Of a stretch of 64,000 nucleotides of DNA, positions 9,176 to 23,600 are shown piece by piece. Within the stretch, counting starts at the first letter, position 1. Each line of letters starts with the position of its first letter. Origin of the DNA: Emiliania huxleyi CCMP1516 (lineage: Eukaryota > Haptophyta > Isochrysidales > Noelaerhabdaceae). The stretch covers positions 190,348-254,347 of the forward strand of contig NW_005197273.1 of the NCBI RefSeq assembly GCF_000372725.1. The letters run 5' to 3'. Position numbers and translations under genes: made by a program. The notes beneath the pieces are model-generated. The model saw only the letters and a program-made list of their open reading frames with translations. It made no database searches and was not told the origin of the DNA.

Positions 9176-10613
9176 TCACTGCCCCGGCGCCCACGCCTCG
9201 ACCTTCTTTGGCAGGAGCTGGTTCGACAGGTCCTCTCCGTGGCCAAGGCAGCCACGCTCACCCTCGCCCCACGTGAAGACAGCGCCGTCGGCGGTGCGGG
9301 CGATGCTGTGGTTGTCTCCTGCCGACACCCCGACGACGCGCCGACCCGCAAAAGCCTCGACCTTCTTGGGCAGCTGCCGGTTCTGCTGGTCGCCGTGGCC
9401 CAACCGGCCATACCAGCCCTTGCCCCAAGTAAAGACGGCGCCGTCGGCGGTGAGGGCGAGGCTGTGTTCGTCTGCAGTCGACACAGCGACGACGCGCTCG
9501 CCAGCAAACGCCTCGACCTTCTTCGGCAGCCACTGGGTCTGCTCGTCGCCGTGGCCCAGTTGGCCGTAGCCTCCACTGCCCCAGCTCCAGGCAGCGCCGT
9601 CGGCGGTGAGGGCGATGCTGTGGTACGATCCAGCCGTCGCGGCCATGACACGCCGACCAGCGAAGGCCTCGATCTTCTTGGGCAGCAGCTGGTCCTGCCG
9701 GTCGCCGTGGCCCAGCATGCCGCGGCTTCCAAAGCCCCAGCTCCAGACAGAGCCGTCGGCGGTGAAGGCTAGGGTATACGAGAATCCAGCCGCGACAGCG
9801 ACGACGTGCTGGTGAGCCAAGGCCTCGACCTTCTTTGGCAGCGACTGGCTCTGCTGGTCGCCGTGGCCCAGCCTACCGCGGCTTCCAAAGCCCCAGCTCC
9901 AGATGGCGCCGTCGGCGGTCAGGGCGAGGCTGTGCACAGCTGCAGCCGACACAGCGACGATGCGCCGGCCAGCAAAGGCCTCGATCTTCTTCGGCTGCCA
10001 CTGGTTCTGCTGGTCGCCGTGGCCCAACCGGCATGAGGCTCCCCAGCCCCAGCTCCAGACGCTGCCGTCGGCGGCAAGGGCGAGGCTGTGCCCGGCTCCA
10101 GCCGACACACTCACGGCCCGCTCGCCGCCCAGCGGCGAAGAGGCGGGTCGGCGTGTTGAGCTGCGTCACGCCCTCGCCGTGGCCGAGGAGGCTTGGGGAA
10201 AGGAGGGGGTGATCCGGCACATAGCCGCACGACGAGAGCCGCCCCTCGCCGTCGATGAAGAGGCTGTGCCGAGTGCCTGCGGCCGCCCTCGCCGGCTGGT
10301 TGGACTCGCACAGCAACGCCGAGTAGCACAGCCACCGCACGGCGCAGCCCTCGCCCTCCGGCTGCACCGGCAGCTCGAAGCCGCGCTCTTCCGCCCGCAA
10401 GCGGATGGCCTCCAGCGCAAGCGAGGCGTGGAAGAGCAGCGAGACGGCCGCGGCGCGAGCGATGTCGAGGGGGCTGTTGCAGCGAGAGAGGACGCGCAGG
10501 AGGAGCTCCGTGGGGAGGTCGAGGAGGCGGGTGGGCGGCGGCGTGTCTGGCGACGGGGCGGCGGTGGAGGCGGAGGCGAGGCGGCGCGAGCGGCGGCGCG
10601 GCGGGGTGGACAT
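9176..10613 (-). CDS. F-box plus RCC1-repeat protein, with one frameshift
   Basis: The N-terminal part ([12 protein letters not shown], then [19 protein letters not shown]) fits an F-box-like helix set. After that come seven RCC1 blades of about 50 residues with the signature [25 protein letters not shown] (for example [19 protein letters not shown]). Proteins of this type use the beta-propeller to bind partners; the F-box suggests a substrate adaptor of an SCF ubiquitin ligase (inference). The frame breaks once, near 10120-10135: ...TRLFAA stops matching and [16 protein letters not shown] continues in another frame. One missing base would repair it and no intron fits, so an assembly error or a recent mutation is likely. 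Start chosen at the MSTPP Met; an in-frame Met lies eight codons upstream. Confidence 0.85.
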
Positions 10614-10723
10614 CGCGAGAAAAAGAAATGTAAACAATGTACCTTCCGCAATTTCTTACCCTCGCGAAGAAACGTGCAGTAAATTTTCTTCTTTTGTGTC
10701 TCCGAAGTCTCCACGTGTTTCTA
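10614..10723. promoter_or_regulatory. Candidate bidirectional promoter, 110 nt
   Basis: The F-box/RCC1 gene (minus) and the DEAD-box helicase gene (plus) start only about 110 nt apart. The spacer is A/T-richer than its surroundings (GAAAAAGAAATGTAAACAAT and AATTTTCTTC). Both transcripts probably start here; no TATA box or known element can be assigned. Confidence 0.5.
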
Positions 10724-14631
<3,908 letters not shown>

Positions 14632-14914
14632 GGCGCTCTCGGGGAAGGAGGGGCGGGAGGGGCGATCCGCTCTTTCGCCGCTCCAGCGCGGTGGAGGCGG
14701 CGCCAATCTCCGCCGGCACCGCCACCACAGCTAAGGGACGGGTTGGCACAGATCTTGGATACCTCTCTACCCAACACCGTGGGACGCTGCTGCACTGGTG
14801 CTGTCAGGCCTTCTTTTCACCCTCGCTCTCTCCCTCCTCTCTGACATCCACACAACTAAAATGCACTTGGATAAAATGATTCAGAGATCCGCCCGTCCAA
14901 ACACAAAGGCTAGT
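14632..14914. other. 3' flank of the helicase gene
   Basis: No gene seen. It probably holds the 3' UTR and polyadenylation region of the helicase; the following TIR element begins at about 14908-14915. Confidence 0.5.
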
Positions 14915-15806
14915 GGCTAGTTCCATTTCACAGTGTGCACAGCTCGCGTTACACAATCTTGATTTTGGTCATTTGCGCCATTTGATACCTCTCGGTGCCT
15001 TCCAGAGGCAGCTGCGACCCCGCCGAGTGGACGGGCGCACACAGCAGGGGCGCGGTGGCGCCCNNNNNNNNNNNNNNNNNNNNNNNNNNNNNNNNNNNNN
15101 NNNNNNNNNNNNNNNNNNNNNNNNNNNNNNNNNNNNNNNNNNNNNNNNNNNNNNNNNNNNNNNAGTCACGTCGGCGTCAAAGGAGCGACGTGCGACCTGT
15201 CAGAGCTTGATCTCCGATCGCAGCTGCCTCTGCGCGTCCTGGGGAGGCACCAAATGTCGCCGCCGGAGACGACTCGACGCCGCTGAGATCGGAGATCAAG
15301 CTCTGACAGGTCGCACGTCGCTCCTTTGACGCCGACGTGACTCACCCGTGCAGACCACATCAGGACAGGGTCTCGACACGCTCGGTACGACGCCTGCGAC
15401 CCGTCTTGGGTCAGGTGGCACGACGCTCATCGCGCCTGCCAGCGCTGCCGTGCAGGTTGCCACGACGAGGTCGAGAACGCTTCTATACGCTCGCCGAGCC
15501 TTCCTTTCCATCCCATAAGGTAGCCTGGGAACGGTGGCGGTCAGAGGCAAAGCCTACGAGGGGCGGTGGAACCACATGTCACGGCTACTGCCGGCTCCAC
15601 CCCACGATAGCCTCCGAAGGCTGACTTTGCGGCACCATCATCGGACGATGTCGACGAGTTTGGTCGCTCTCGCGGTAGCCAGATGACCTCTCTTCCTAGG
15701 ATCATCGGCCATGGCCGCAGGGAGCGCGGGGGAGGGCGCTGGGAGCAACACGGAGCTCCGTTGGACGTTTTCAAGATTAGCGTGTCAGAGTGAATTGGAA
15801 CTAGCC
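14915..15806. mobile_element. TIR element family T1, copy 1 (contains N gap)
   Basis: Starts GGCTAGTTCCATTTCAC and ends with the inverse (GTGAATTGGAACTAGCC), about 17 nt of terminal inverted repeat. Inside, 15164-15219 and 15288-15343 form a near-perfect inverted repeat of about 56 nt around a short loop. No transposase is seen. A 100-N gap (15064-15163) sits at the edge of the hairpin, as expected where assembly fails. A second copy is at 33398-34153 and a left-end fragment at about 56885-56985. It is probably a non-autonomous DNA transposon. Confidence 0.75.
15064..15163. other. Assembly gap, 100 N
   Basis: Fixed-size gap inside TIR element copy 1. From copy 2 the missing part should include the inner inverted repeat around GCAGCTGCGACCCC. 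Confidence 0.95.
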
Positions 15807-16580
15807 AAAGGTGGTTCCTGAGAAAATCTGCTACAGGCCTCGTCAGGTTTTTGCTCATGGTGCATTTACTCACACCACCGCAGTACAATTGATTGAGTCC
15901 GGGTTTTTTATGCGTATGATTGTAAGGGCGTAGGGACCCGCCCCAGGACAGGCTCTGTCGTTCTGATGGAATGCTCTGGTGCCGAGGAGAGCCGCTGGCA
16001 AGAGGTAGATGTGAAGCCACGACGGGTCGGTACAGCAGGCCGACCAGAGAGTGCAGAGTGAGCACTGCCCCTCTCCAAGATCGACTCCTGAGGAGAAGCC
16101 CGCCTTGGACCATCAAGGGGAGGCCAGGTACACTTGACCCGCGCAAAGAGCTAGATGCAGCCGTCGTCATTCTACGGCCTCAGAGCGTATGCCTTGCCGC
16201 CGGACGGTGGCGGTCGTGTCGGTGGTTGGGCCGTTTTGCACGACGGCTGTGGCGGCGCTCTGGAGGGGAGGGCGGCCACTTTCGGGTGGTGGATGACCGG
16301 CCTTTGAGGTCTTGCAACCCTAGCTGTGACAGCTTTGGACAGCTCGCGTAACCCTAGGAACAGCGGGCCGGCTAGGGTTGAGGCCACACAGCCCGGGACA
16401 TGACAAGGGTGGTGGAGGTCCGAAATCACGCCGCTATGCCTCGGCTCCAGCGAGGTCTCTCAGGCCCTAGCTCAGGTATATGCAGTAGCCGGAAGCAGGG
16501 AACACTCACCCCCCAGCACCAGTCTTCTAGGTGGAGGCGGGCCCGCTGGTATCGTCGGGAAGGTCGAGGAGGGTGGGTGG
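15807..16580. other. Unassigned region
   Basis: Frames on both strands are open for up to about 210 codons but show no protein-like pattern. It contains a few CTAGGGTT and AACCCTAG words (16316-16380). It may be older transposon-derived sequence; nothing can be supported. Confidence 0.4.
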
Positions 16581-17402
16581 ATGAGCGAGAACTGGTCGCT
16601 CGCTGGTCCTCTCGGCTCAGCCACGCGTCGGACCAGCTCGCACGAGCTCCAGGCAGCCACCGGTCGCCACGTGCAAAGCGTACGGGTCGCCGGCTCCCCG
16701 TTTTGCTCTCACGCTGGCCGGCGTAAAACTGTGCTGACAGTTATCAAGCCGTACCCGTCGCGTTTCGAAAGGGAGCCCTCAATCGACCCCTCTACACGCA
16801 CCGCCCCATCGCTCTCCACAACCGCTACCGTGGACATCAAGCTCCTCGACTCGATCTGCGGCTACGACGGCGCTCTAGCTGCTGGCTCTCGCGGGTGTCC
16901 GGCGACCCGCTCAGGCTTGCGAAACGGCCGGCAGCGGCGACGTGTTTCGAGCTCGCTGGCCGTCTCCGCCCAAGGCGCCGCCGCGACCGCGGAGCCGGCG
17001 GCGGTCGGCGGGTCGACGGACCGACCCTCCGCCACGCTTGCGAGGGCCGTCGCCGCGCCCTCCCCGCCCGTGTCGTGGCGCACGCCGCCACCGCCGCCAG
17101 CCACGCCGGCCGGGGGCGGCGGCGGCGGCGGCGGCGGCGGTGCGGCGGCGGCGGGAGGAGCAGGCCGCGGCATGTCCCCTCCGGAGAAGGAGAACCTCTT
17201 TGCCGGCGACGACAAGCCGCAGCAGACCCCTCCCTCGCCGCGCCGCCGCGCGCCGCTCAGCGCGCCGCACGAGGCGGAGGCGCCAAACTCGCCGCAGCCG
17301 CGCGCGCCGCTGGCTATGATGTATCTTATTCCGGGGCCGGTGTGCGGGGAGCGGACCTTAACGACTGCCCAGAAGCTTTCTGTGCGAACCATAAGGCCCT
17401 AA
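16581..17402 (+). CDS. Possible hypothetical protein, Pro/Gly/Ala-rich
   Basis: 273-codon frame from ATG to TAA. A stretch near residues 195-245 (MSPPEKENLFAGDDKPQQTP, then SPRRRAPLSAPHEAEAP) looks protein-like and disordered. The rest is low complexity (Gly run near 17115-17142), and another frame (16895-17737) is equally open. No family recognised. It could be a remnant of a mobile element. Confidence 0.2.
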   Translation: MSENWSLAGPLGSATRRTSSHELQAATGRHVQSVRVAGSPFCSHAGRRKTVLTVIKPYPSRFEREPSIDPSTRTAPSLSTTATVDIKLLDSICGYDGALAAGSRGCPATRSGLRNGRQRRRVSSSLAVSAQGAAATAEPAAVGGSTDRPSATLARAVAAPSPPVSWRTPPPPPATPAGGGGGGGGGGAAAAGGAGRGMSPPEKENLFAGDDKPQQTPPSPRRRAPLSAPHEAEAPNSPQPRAPLAMMYLIPGPVCGERTLTTAQKLSVRTIRP

Positions 17403-17790
17403 ACCATCAGCACATGTCCCCTGCAAAACATCATAGGCGTTTGAGCCGTATTGGAGGAGCATCAGCCCTCTCTAGATCGGCCGTTGGTCTCTGCAGACCC
17501 CCCCCCCCGGAGCAGCAGAGGCTCCGTGCCGTCACAAAACCGACCCTGAGAGTCGCCCGTGGCAAACCTCCGCACCACCACGCGGTCCACACGTACCGTG
17601 GGCATCCCGGCTACAGCCGACAAGCCGCGAGATGGCCGTCAGACCGAGTGAGGACCGATGAGGACCGATCCGGAGCGCCGTTCGGAGGCGTGCGGAGGGG
17701 CAAAATGCGTGGTTTTGGGTACGTAGCATGCCCGTAGAAGATACAACACGAGCAAATTAGGCGCCAAAGTACTCGCCCGACATGCCACTA

Positions 17791-19205
17791 CTACTCCATG
17801 CCCGTATAGTCGATACTCTGGCGCGCCCGCATCCCCGGTCGCCCCCCCCCGCCATCACACGACCGCTGCTTGCTGCGCGGCGGCTTCTCAACCGAGGCTG
17901 GCGATGGGGCGGTCGAGCGTACGGCCGGCCGGCGCGCGGGGCTCCCAGCGCTCGTCTCGGCAGGCGTGGCGCCCCGCACCTCCGCCTCAAAGGCGATGCG
18001 CTGCGTGGCGAAGGGGTCGCTGCCGAGAGCCGCCCTGCCATTGACGCGCCGCTCGTGGGCAGCAGCCATGTCGCCGCGTGCCTCGCGCAGGTTCATCAGC
18101 TCCCACGACGTGGCGCGCCCTTGTCGAAGCTCAGTCGCGCTCTTCATGCCGCCCTCGATCGCGTCCATCGCCTTGCCCCGCGCGTCGGTCCGTGCGATCA
18201 GCTGCTCGGCCCGCATCACCTGCTGCTTAGCGGATCGGTCGGGATGCTCGAGCGGCTTGATGATGAAGTCGCCGTCCGTCTCGTCGTCCGAGTCGGGCTC
18301 GCACTGCCTCGACTTGTAGCCTGTGCGGACGAGGCGGCGCTCGGCGCGCTCCGGCTCGCGCGCCACGGAGAGGTACGTCTCCGCCTCTTTGAGGTCCTCC
18401 CCCTGCTGCGCGACTGTGTGGTGAGTGTAGTGAGAGAAGGTCTCCTCGATCTTCTGGTTGCCGATCGAGGCGCCAAACGCGTAGGCCTGGAAGAACGAGT
18501 GGAGCGCAGGGAGGTCGGCAGGGTCCTCCCAGTTGATCTTCCGCTTCTCGTCGCAGAGCTTCGCCCAGTCGGCCTTCTTTGCCGCGTTGTCGCCGAGCCC
18601 GAGCGCGTGGAACGCGATCTTGATCTCGGCCTGGTGCTGCTTGACGTGGTCCTCGAGGATGTGCGCCTGTGCGGTCCGGCCGACGGAAATGAGTGATTGA
18701 GCTGGCGGGGGGGAGGCTTAGGGGTCGAGTCTCGAGCTGTGGGGCGGGGGGTGGAGGGCGGGAGCGCGGGGGGGCGGCCTCTCACCTCCTCTTTCGAGTC
18801 CTCGTCCTCAAACGTCGACGCGTCAGCCGCGGGGCAGCTCTGCATGGGCAGGCACATCTTGACGATCAGCCGGGCGAAGTAGGGGCCGAGCCAGTCGCGC
18901 GGGCTGCGGTTCTCCTCCTCCTCGCGCTGCTCGTGCTGCTGCGCCTCGTCGGTCACCAGGAAGAAGATCCAAGGCGGGCGCAAGTACTTGCACCAGTGCT
19001 TCTCGCACACCGCCCGCGCCTGGTCGCCAAAGACTGGGAGCCGCGCGAGCAGCACCTGCTTCACCGCGGGGAGCACCTCGAAGCCCCACGCAGGCGCCAG
19101 CCGGTGCGGGTCAACCGTGCGGCCGCCGTTGTTGACGAGGCCAATCGGGCCGCACGCCTCGCTGAAGATGTCGCGGCACTTCTTCTCAACCGCGCCGCTC
19201 TTCTA
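17791..19205 (-). CDS. Hypothetical two-exon protein (5' end not found)
   Basis: Exon 19205-18786 starts right after an acceptor (GAGCCTAG) and reads KSGAVEKKCRDIFSEACGP, then AWGFEVLPAVKQVLLARLPV and RPPWIFFLVTDEAQQHEQ. Intron 18785-18667 (GTGAGAGG..CCGCACAG) joins in phase to AHILEDHVKQHQAEIKIAFH, KLCDEKRKINWEDPADLPAL and ERAERRLVRTGYKSRQCEPD, ending in TAG at 17791. The protein is about 430 residues, charged and helical, with an acidic Gln/Glu-rich loop, and has good codon structure throughout. I do not recognise the family. The N-terminal exon is not visible up to the start of the opposite gene at 19647, so it may be a fragment. Confidence 0.5.
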
Positions 19206-19646
19206 GGCTCAGAGCCGGAGGGTGGCTGGCTCATGTAGGACTGTAAAGGATCAAAACACTGCTTCACGCGAACGCTCGCAAGGGACGTAGGACCGTGACA
19301 AGATTGAGCACAAGGAAGTGCATGGCGTTCGAGTGAACGCCGTGCAGGCAGCCCGTGCCTTTTGGTGTACCCCGTTTGTGCCGCGTCCTGTGCCCCCGAG
19401 TTCATTTTATAAAACAAGGAAGCTCGAGTATTGACATTGGGGGCACGGCGCGGGATGCGCCGTGCTAGTACACTGTGTGTAGTGTGTAGTGTGTGGAGGG
19501 TGGCACAGGCGTCCGAATTCAGACGGAGACCTCGAGAGAGTAGTGCCGAAGGCGCTCTTTTTGAACGAGAAAACTGCACCCTAGAAAGCCGTACCCCCCA
19601 ATTCCCCCGACGGCGTTTGCCTGACTGACATCACACCAGGCAAGCC
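19206..19646. other. Intergenic region, possible 5' exon of the minus gene
   Basis: No clear gene. The missing first exon of the minus-strand gene should lie here or further away; a minus Met near 19234 (MSQPPSGSEP) is out of frame with the known exon. TGTGTAGTGTG repeats occur at 19471-19495. Confidence 0.35.
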
Positions 19647-20123
19647 ATGGCACTTTCCTCGTCCGCTCGCGCTTGCCGCGCCGCATTGCGCCCAACTATG
19701 CCGCCGCGAGCTGCACACCTAGACCCCCGCGACGCCTTTGCTCACGGGTCCCGCCGCCCCCTCACCACCCCCACCACGCGATGCGCCTTCGCTCGTCGCG
19801 CGAGCTGCTGTACCCCCCTCGCGGGCCTCGCACCGCCTGCCTACTCCCGCTCGCAGGTACCGAGGAAGCCGCGAGACGCGTCCGCTGCTGCCCACTCCCC
19901 ACCCTTGTCCCGCGCGACCGCCTCCCTCTCTTCTGGCAAGAGAGCGACCCGCTCTCGCTCGCTGGCCAATCGCCGCCCGGCTCCAGTCCGAGCGCCGAGG
20001 ACGCGAGAGAGCGTGCCGGCGGCCTCGTCTCGACGCTCACGCCGCGACGTGCTGCCCGTAGGCGCGGCTCTCCTCCCTCCGGCTCGCTCTCTCATCTCAT
20101 TCAGCATGCACATGCCCCTTTGA
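19647..20123 (+). CDS. Short Arg/Ser/Ala-rich ORF, doubtful
   Basis: ATG in good context (AGCCATGGCA) opens 158 codons of Arg/Ser/Ala/Pro-rich sequence. The first ~70 residues could be an organelle-targeting exon ending at a CAG|GT donor near 19857. It may be a 5' exon of the gene starting at 20620, but no splice path can be shown. Followed by a CCCCTATAC-rich simple repeat at 20291-20340. Confidence 0.2.
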   Translation: MALSSSARACRAALRPTMPPRAAHLDPRDAFAHGSRRPLTTPTTRCAFARRASCCTPLAGLAPPAYSRSQVPRKPRDASAAAHSPPLSRATASLSSGKRATRSRSLANRRPAPVRAPRTRESVPAASSRRSRRDVLPVGAALLPPARSLISFSMHMPL

Positions 20124-20619
20124 GCAGCACCATTTTTGTGCAGCTGTACTGATTTCTTTTTATCTGTGTAGGCGAGGCTCGAGGGCATGGGGGGGGTAGG
20201 CGGGGGGTAGGCGGGGCTGCGTGGGTGGCGGGCGGGCTCGAGATCGCGCGACTGATCGATCCGTGGGGAGATTCCCAGAGATTTTATCATACCCGTATAC
20301 CCCCTATACCCCTTATACCCCCATATACCCCCATATACCCCAGAAACTCCCCAGACATCTCAATACCAGTTTTTTACCGTCTTTCACATGGTCGCGATCC
20401 CGTAGGCGCTAGGCGCTTGCCTTTCCTGCTACGAGCCGAGATTGACCTGAGATTGCCCCCGCCGAGCAGAGTTCCCGCCTGCTCGCATCTCTGCACTGCG
20501 TCTAGAGAGTGCCACTCTGTGTCCGCAGCCGCGAGGGCCACTCGAGCGCTGGCCTGCACCTCCCATCGGGGACGCCACCTTCAACCGCTTCTGGATCTGC
20601 AGGAATTCATTCGACCAAC

Positions 20620-23600
20620 ATGCTCAAACTCGAGTTCGTGCCGGCCGCCGGTGACAAGCTCGTGCTCAAGCTCTCTCCTCTGCCGCCGCTTGCTGACAAG
20701 CAGGTGTGCGTTAATTTGCAGTGTCTGAGGGAGGGGATATGCACACGCGCACCGCTGCAACGCACGCGACGCTGCGCCTTCGCTGCAAGACTATCCTCTC
20801 GCGTTCTGTGGCTGACAGGCGTCTCTGGCGGACAACACGACCGTCATCGACTCTGGCGGAGGCAACGCCGTCGGCATCCCCTCCGAGCCCGTCTCGCTCA
20901 AGGATGGCATCGATACCGGCACCGGCGGCACCGGCACCGCCAGCACCGGCACCGGCAACGTCCCGCCCGAGGGCGAGCCCGGCCCGCTCAAGGACGGCAT
21001 TGACGCGGGCGGCGGCAACGTCGCGGGCGAGTTGTCGCCGATGAAGTCCTTTGCGAAGGTCGGAATCGTGCCGGCTGACGACGGCCGCATCACGCTCGTC
21101 ATCTCCGCGTCGGTGTCGCCTTCGCTCCTCGGAGCCAAGGTGCGCGTGCGCACGCCAGGATCGTGATCATCCCTCTCCCGTCTCCGAAAGCTTGCGCGTA
21201 CTCTCCCTCGCCCACAGGCGTGCGGCGTCAAGAACGTCAACATCTCCGTGGCAAAGTCTGGCCCGGAGGGCGTCCTCAAGAAGGACTCGGCCGCGGAAAA
21301 GGCGCCCGACGCGGGCGCGGTCGACTCGGACAAGGCCAAGGCCATGTTTGCCGCCCACGCGCCGAGCCCCGCTGTTTTCTGGTCCAAGTTTACGCGCCCG
21401 ACCGGGCCACCGACGGCCCCCACCGGCGCCGTCAAGGGTGACCTCAAGAAGGACATCCCTGCGGCAGAGACTGGCGCGGAGGTCTCCTTTGACGAGACCG
21501 GCGTCATCAAGATCGACCCGGCGCTCAAGCCGGCCACCAAGGTCGCCACGGCCGTCAAGCCGGCGGAGGCCGGCGGCGCGCCGCTGCCGTCGTTCATGGA
21601 GTTTCCGGAGCCCGCCCAGGCGGCGAGCGCCTTGCTTCTGCGCCGTGCGCCTGCCGACCCACTCCTTTACCTCACCCCGCTTTCATTGCGTAGGGCGACG
21701 ACGGCTGGACCGTCTCGGCCAAGGAGTTTCCAAAGGAGAAGCCCGCCCCGGCGGCGAGCGCCGCATTCTGTGCCGTGCGTCTGCGCGGACCCACTGACTG
21801 ACCCCATGCGCGTTCGATGCGTAGGGCGACTGGATTGTCTCGAACTCGCGCAACAAGACGGAGCGCAAGGGCGAGGTCAAGTCCACGAAGGTCTCCAACA
21901 AGTACGATCTGCTCGAGGACGTCGAGACGAACGTCAAGGCGGAGATCGACGAGGACGAGGACGAGAAGAAGGGAAAGGAGAAGGGCGCGGAGAAGGAGTC
22001 CTCGGTGCACGCACTCCCACACAGACGACACACACTGCCCCGCGCCTTTGCTTGACAGCGCGTCGCGCGCGCCGCAGTTCGAGTCGGTCTCGCCCGAGTC
22101 TGTCGGGTCGGGCGGCAACGAGGGCGGCATCGTCGGTGGCAACGACGGCACCGACACCGGCAAGGCGCCCTCCAAGATGACCCGCGGATCCACGCCGTCG
22201 ACCACAAAATCGGTGCTCGCCGCCTGCACGTGCGGCTTCCGCCCCCTGCCTGCCGCTCACAGCCAGTCTAGCGCCCCTGTTCAGGTCGCGACGGTCAAGC
22301 CCAAGACGGTCAACCCCAAGACTGCCACGCCGGAGGGCTCCGTCTCCGCCTTCGGCTGGCTGTCGTGGCCCACGCTCTGCTGGCACAACGTGCTCTGCAC
22401 CGTCTTCATCTGCCTCACTGCGGCAAGTGCGAGCGGCGGGGCTTGCGCCTACTTGTCGCACGGCTCTGACGGGCTTCTCCCTTCGTCGATCGCTTTGCCC
22501 GACGCGACGGCGCTCCCGACCGAGACTGAGCGCGGGCCGCTGTTTGCTCCGCATCTGGCGCCGTGTGGCGCCGGCTTCGTCCCGACGTGCGAGCAAGCGA
22601 AAGGCTTTGGCCTCTGCGACACCGCCAACGCGGCGTGCGACGAGGCGTGCGTCGAAGAAGTGATGATGGCCTGCCCCGTGACGTGCAGCCTCCCGGCGGA
22701 GGCGACGTCCGGCCACCTGGCCCCGGACGCCGCCCCTTCCGACTACGGCAAACACTTGCCACCGGCCGCAACGGAGGCCATCTGCAGCACCTGCGCAGCT
22801 CAACCCGACCTGCCCTGCTGCCACGACCACCCGCACGAGGACAATGGCCGCCGCCTGGCGCAATCGTGCACCGACGCAATCAATGACGCGCCCGCCCAGA
22901 CACCCGACGTCCCGACTCTCGGGGCTGCCGTCGCCCAGACTCTCGGGGATGCCCTAGTGACGACGTGCATTGACGTCTTGAACTTGCCGGCGACAGACGC
23001 CAGTGGCAAAACTGCCTCCTGCGGAGCTCGGATCGTGTTTAAGCAGGAGCCGGCTGGGGGAGCCCTTTCTTTCGCTGCGGCGAAGCAGTTTGTCGCCGAC
23101 GAGATCCCTAACCCGTGCGGCCCTTGCGGTGCCGTCGTGTGTACGGGAGACCGCATTTTGGCAGAGGCGCTTCAGCAGGGGTGTACTGAGGTGACGGGCG
23201 ATTTGACTGACAACCTGCGTCAACCTGGCGCCAGGGGAGACGTCAACCTGCCCAACCTGGAGGGCGTGGACGGAAAAATCTGGGTGGGGGCTTTTCCCCC
23301 CCTCCCGCCCTTCCGCACTGCCTCCCCCCCCCCCCCCCGCACCGCCCTACACCGCACCGCTGCCCAGCCCCGCCCCTCGCCACCGCGACAGGTGGCGTAC
23401 AACTACAACCTCGCCTCGCTGGCGATGAACAACCTGCGGTACGTGCGCGGAGGCATCGGGGTGCGCGCCTCTCCCCCTCTCCCGCCCCCTCCGCACTGCC
23501 TCCCCTCCCGCACACCACCCCACTGCCCAGCCCCGCGCCCCTCGCCACCGCGACAGGTGCAGGGCAGCAACCTCGCCTCGCTGACGATGGACAACCTGCG

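Noticed and set aside
9258-10212. Plus-strand ORFs at 9.2-10.2 kb
   Set aside because: Antisense shadows of the RCC1 propeller; the minus strand gives a clear repeat signature.
16581-17737. Retroelement or reverse transcriptase in the 16.5-17.7 kb region
   Set aside because: No YxDD, DDE or gag-type Cys motif could be found in any frame.
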